From NCBI GenBank assembly GCA_913057945.1, contig CAJXOF010000005.1:62001-126000 (forward strand): DNA of 64,000 nucleotides, read 5' to 3'. The DNA is from an uncultured Hyphomonadaceae bacterium. GTDB taxonomy: Bacteria > Pseudomonadota > Alphaproteobacteria > Caulobacterales > Hyphomonadaceae. Both the position numbers and the translations under genes were made by a program. How positions within the stretch are numbered: the stretch's first letter is position 1; every line of letters starts with the position of its first letter. Shown here one piece after another: positions 61,958 to 64,000 of the stretch. The notes beneath the pieces are model-generated. The model was not told the origin of the DNA and did not search any database. It worked only from the letters and a program-made list of their open reading frames with translations.

Positions 61958-61984
61958 GATTGGCCCCGTTCGCTTTGTTGATAT

Positions 61985-61996
61985 GAATGGTCATTC
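61985..61996. promoter_or_regulatory. Candidate TetR operator GAATG-GT-CATTC
   Basis: A perfect 5-bp inverted repeat with a 2-bp spacer, 28 bp upstream of the TetR ATG and overlapping the CoA-transferase stop codon at 61991-61993. TGAATG...CATTC(A) half-sites are known for several TetR-type fatty-acid regulators. It is a candidate autoregulatory site. Confidence 0.5.
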
Positions 61997-64000
61997 GACT
62001 ACCTCATTTCGCAAATCTGCGACTATTTTGTTTCGGCAAAAATCTCGGATCTCTACCGGACTGAAACCCAGCTCTTCCAGACATTGCGCGGTGTGCTCCC
62101 CGAGGTCCGGTACACCGCTCTGCGGCAAAGCGGGCTGCCCGTCGAAGAGCCAGAACGTGCCGACCATGTCGACCATTCCGAACTTCGATTGATTGAACCG
62201 CGCGACCAGGCCTTTGTCCAGATTGGCGGGATCTGCGAAAAACCTGCCCCGATTATCCGTCCTGGCTTCGGTCGCCGCAATTGCGCAATCGTCGGCGAGG
62301 CACAGGGCTTCGACGACGGTCAAACCGGCCATGTAGTCTTCAACGCCGCTGACACTGGTTTGTCCGCTATGCTGCTGCAGGCTGCTCCATGTGTCGGGCG
62401 CATCGCTGGCGAAAGCGACCCAGCCATCCATGCACCGATAGAGGCGTCGGGTCGAAGATACGCCCATTTGCTGCTGGTCCAGCCCCGGATAGGGCGTCAG
62501 TGACCCGTCTTCGAGCACGATGGTTTCACTCACTGTCATCAGGCCAGCGCCGAGAAGCGAGGCGTCGACCGCCTGGCCTCCATGCCCATTGTCCCTGTGA
62601 TACAGGCCGAGCAGCGTGACAAAGAGGCTGGCGAGCGCGCATTGATGATCCATCATGCCGAAACGATGCCACATCGGCTGGTTGCCTTCGCCCGCGCCCT
62701 CAAATTCCCAGCCTGTCTGGGCCTGGAACAACTGGTCATAGCCCGGCCAGTCCTTCCGGGGGCCCTTGGGTCCGTACGCGCTGACATGACAGTAGATGAG
62801 TTCAGGATTGATGACTGACAGCGTCTCGTAAACGATGCCGAGCCGATGCGCCGCCGGAAGCCGGATATTGTGGTGGACGATGTCGGCCCATTCCGCGAGG
62901 CTGGCAATGATATCAGCCGCCGTTTCGTGCTTTAGGTCGACAGCGAGCGATCGCTTGCCTCTTTGGCAGCCAAAGAAGGCGCCATCATTGCGGCGCAGCG
63001 GGTCGCCCGTGAGACCTTCGACCTTCACCACATCTGCGCCGAGGTCGGACAACATCATTGTTGCGAACGGCCCGGCAAGGAAAGCCCCAAAGTCGGCCAC
63101 TTTCACGCCGTTCAACGGCAATTCCTCGGCCGCGCCTGGCGAGCTGGAATTGCTACTTCCCGCTCTTTCGCTCGACCAGTCGCCATCGCGCCATGGCGAG
63201 AAGGATGCAGCGGGACGGAAAGCGCGCATTGGCGGTTCGATGGAGACCGGAGCGCCCGGTTGCCGGGTCTTGCCAAAGACCGGGTTCTCGACGTCGATGA
63301 CATAGCCATTCAGGATGGCTTGCTCGTCGCCATAGATGTGCCCCATCGGCACATCGGGCTGCACGGCCACATCGGCGGACCACAGATCCGCGAGCCAGAC
63401 GTCGCTTGGCCGGGACTTGAAGATGAATTTGTTGGCGCCCCAGTTCGGACAGATGTGATCGCCTTTTTCCCCTGCATTGAGGTCCGCGATCCGATCGGCT
63501 CCAAGTTCCTGCAGGGCCGCGCTCATCAATGGCGCGTGGTCCGGCGTGGACTTGACGTGGATCCACACCCCGTCCGAACATTCGAACTGCGGGGACCGAA
63601 TGGACTTCCCCATTGAATTGGTAAATTCCGGCGTCGCCCGTTCCGCCTTGCGCCACAACATTGCGCTCGGCGCGAGTGCGCCCTGAACCAGGCTCGTTGA
63701 GACGCCGCCAACACCTCTTCCACGCCGCTTCTGTATGAGACGGGCCAGCGTGCCGATGGCGGCAAGATAGGCGCTCCCCCAACTGCCGAGCGGAAACCTC
63801 AGATAGATAGGGCCATCCCGAACACCGGCCTGCTCATCCATGAGTCCCGCCTCGGCAAGAACCAGCGTATCATCGACCGGTCGGTTCTCAAGCTTGTGGC
63901 CCGCCGGCCAACTACCAATCTCGGTAATGATCAGATGAGGATGCCTGTCCTTGATGGCGCGGGAACCGAGCCCGAGCTTCTCCCGGTCATGCGGCGTCAC
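61991..64000 (-). CDS. CaiB/BaiF family III CoA-transferase, tandem domains (5' end outside window)
   Basis: The visible 669 residues contain the end of one family III CoA-transferase domain and a complete second one; the gene starts beyond base 64000. Domain 1 shows SAYLAAIGTLARLIQKRRGRGVGGVSTSL and a C-terminal cap with GHIYGDEQA. Domain 2 begins LNGVKVADFGAFLAGPFATMMLSDLGADVVKVEG and has NPELIYCHVSAYG and GGQAVDASLLGAGLM; the catalytic Asp expected in this family is probably the one in AVDASL. It would move CoA between carboxylates, activating an acid without ATP. Tandem CaiB proteins are recurrent beside steroid/terpenoid FadE clusters. Confidence 0.88.
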   Translation of the reverse strand: MTPHDREKLGLGSRAIKDRHPHLIITEIGSWPAGHKLENRPVDDTLVLAEAGLMDEQAGVRDGPIYLRFPLGSWGSAYLAAIGTLARLIQKRRGRGVGGVSTSLVQGALAPSAMLWRKAERATPEFTNSMGKSIRSPQFECSDGVWIHVKSTPDHAPLMSAALQELGADRIADLNAGEKGDHICPNWGANKFIFKSRPSDVWLADLWSADVAVQPDVPMGHIYGDEQAILNGYVIDVENPVFGKTRQPGAPVSIEPPMRAFRPAASFSPWRDGDWSSERAGSSNSSSPGAAEELPLNGVKVADFGAFLAGPFATMMLSDLGADVVKVEGLTGDPLRRNDGAFFGCQRGKRSLAVDLKHETAADIIASLAEWADIVHHNIRLPAAHRLGIVYETLSVINPELIYCHVSAYGPKGPRKDWPGYDQLFQAQTGWEFEGAGEGNQPMWHRFGMMDHQCALASLFVTLLGLYHRDNGHGGQAVDASLLGAGLMTVSETIVLEDGSLTPYPGLDQQQMGVSSTRRLYRCMDGWVAFASDAPDTWSSLQQHSGQTSVSGVEDYMAGLTVVEALCLADDCAIAATEARTDNRGRFFADPANLDKGLVARFNQSKFGMVDMVGTFWLFDGQPALPQSGVPDLGEHTAQCLEELGFSPVEIRDFCRNKIVADLRNEVVE

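Noticed and set aside
42820..64000. Assignment of the island specifically to cholesterol or bile-acid degradation
   Set aside because: No ring-degradation genes are seen in the window; the side-chain enzymes alone do not identify the substrate.
1..64000. CRISPR arrays, tRNA/rRNA genes, prophage or intact insertion sequences
   Set aside because: No regularly spaced short repeats, cloverleaf-like genes, integrase or transposase motifs were found on reading through the window.

Overview
The window comes from a GC-rich Gram-negative bacterium, most likely an alphaproteobacterium of the Hyphomonadaceae/Caulobacterales or Sphingomonadales type. The evidence is TonB-dependent receptors ending in Phe, many tightly packed or ATGA-overlapping genes, TorF-like and coiled-coil porins, and a very high density of acyl-CoA metabolism genes. 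This placement is inferred from gene content, not from a marker gene. I saw no rRNA, tRNA, CRISPR array or intact transposase.

Region 1 (1-16.6 kb) handles peptides and amino acids. After the tail of a TonB receptor and a strong terminator, a leftward operon encodes a TolB-propeller/amidohydrolase lipoprotein, a POT peptide transporter and a beta-helix lipoprotein. Rightward genes encode a PepSY membrane protein, a LysR regulator, a PaiB-like flavoprotein and an operon of class III aminotransferase, succinate-semialdehyde-type dehydrogenase, porin, alanine dehydrogenase and TorF-like porin. A serine hydrolase faces left. The same 17-bp palindrome GGTGC-N7-GCACC, a LysR-type T-N11-A site, lies in three intergenic regions here, each about 90 bp upstream of a rightward start. 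The simplest reading is one LysR regulon covering peptide uptake, cleavage and amino-group disposal.

Region 2 (16.6-23.6 kb) is a leucine/isovalerate-type block: LysR, isovaleryl-CoA dehydrogenase and both methylcrotonyl-CoA carboxylase subunits. It ends in a doubly frameshifted MaoC hydratase and an HpcH/CitE lyase truncated to 67 aa. Two diverged copies of one short unknown coding sequence, in the same orientation, flank the block and suggest an inserted or rearranged segment.

Region 3 (23.7-42.8 kb) looks like an oxidation route for a lipophilic, perhaps terpenoid, substrate. It has a DUF35/thiolase-fold pair, SDRs (one a pseudogene), a [3Fe-4S] ferredoxin, a cytochrome P450, two aldehyde dehydrogenases, a PQQ quinohemoprotein dehydrogenase, an MFS transporter, an acyl-CoA synthetase, a TonB receptor and an acyl-CoA dehydrogenase.

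Region 4 (42.8-64 kb) is a beta-oxidation island. A leftward operon runs from an acyl-CoA dehydrogenase pair at 54985 down to an MFS exporter at 42820, and includes two acyl-CoA ligases, a double-hotdog MaoC hydratase, HSD17B4-like and dienoyl-CoA-reductase-like SDRs, an enoyl-CoA hydratase and a DUF2889 protein. Divergent from it are a fused tandem acyl-CoA dehydrogenase, a DUF35 protein and a thiolase. Beyond them a leftward set holds a tandem CaiB-type CoA-transferase, a TetR regulator, a thiolase-fold protein lacking the nucleophilic Cys and an enoyl-CoA hydratase. The paired and fused dehydrogenases and DUF35/thiolase modules resemble steroid or isoprenoid side-chain degradation. No steroid-ring genes are present, so the substrate remains unknown.
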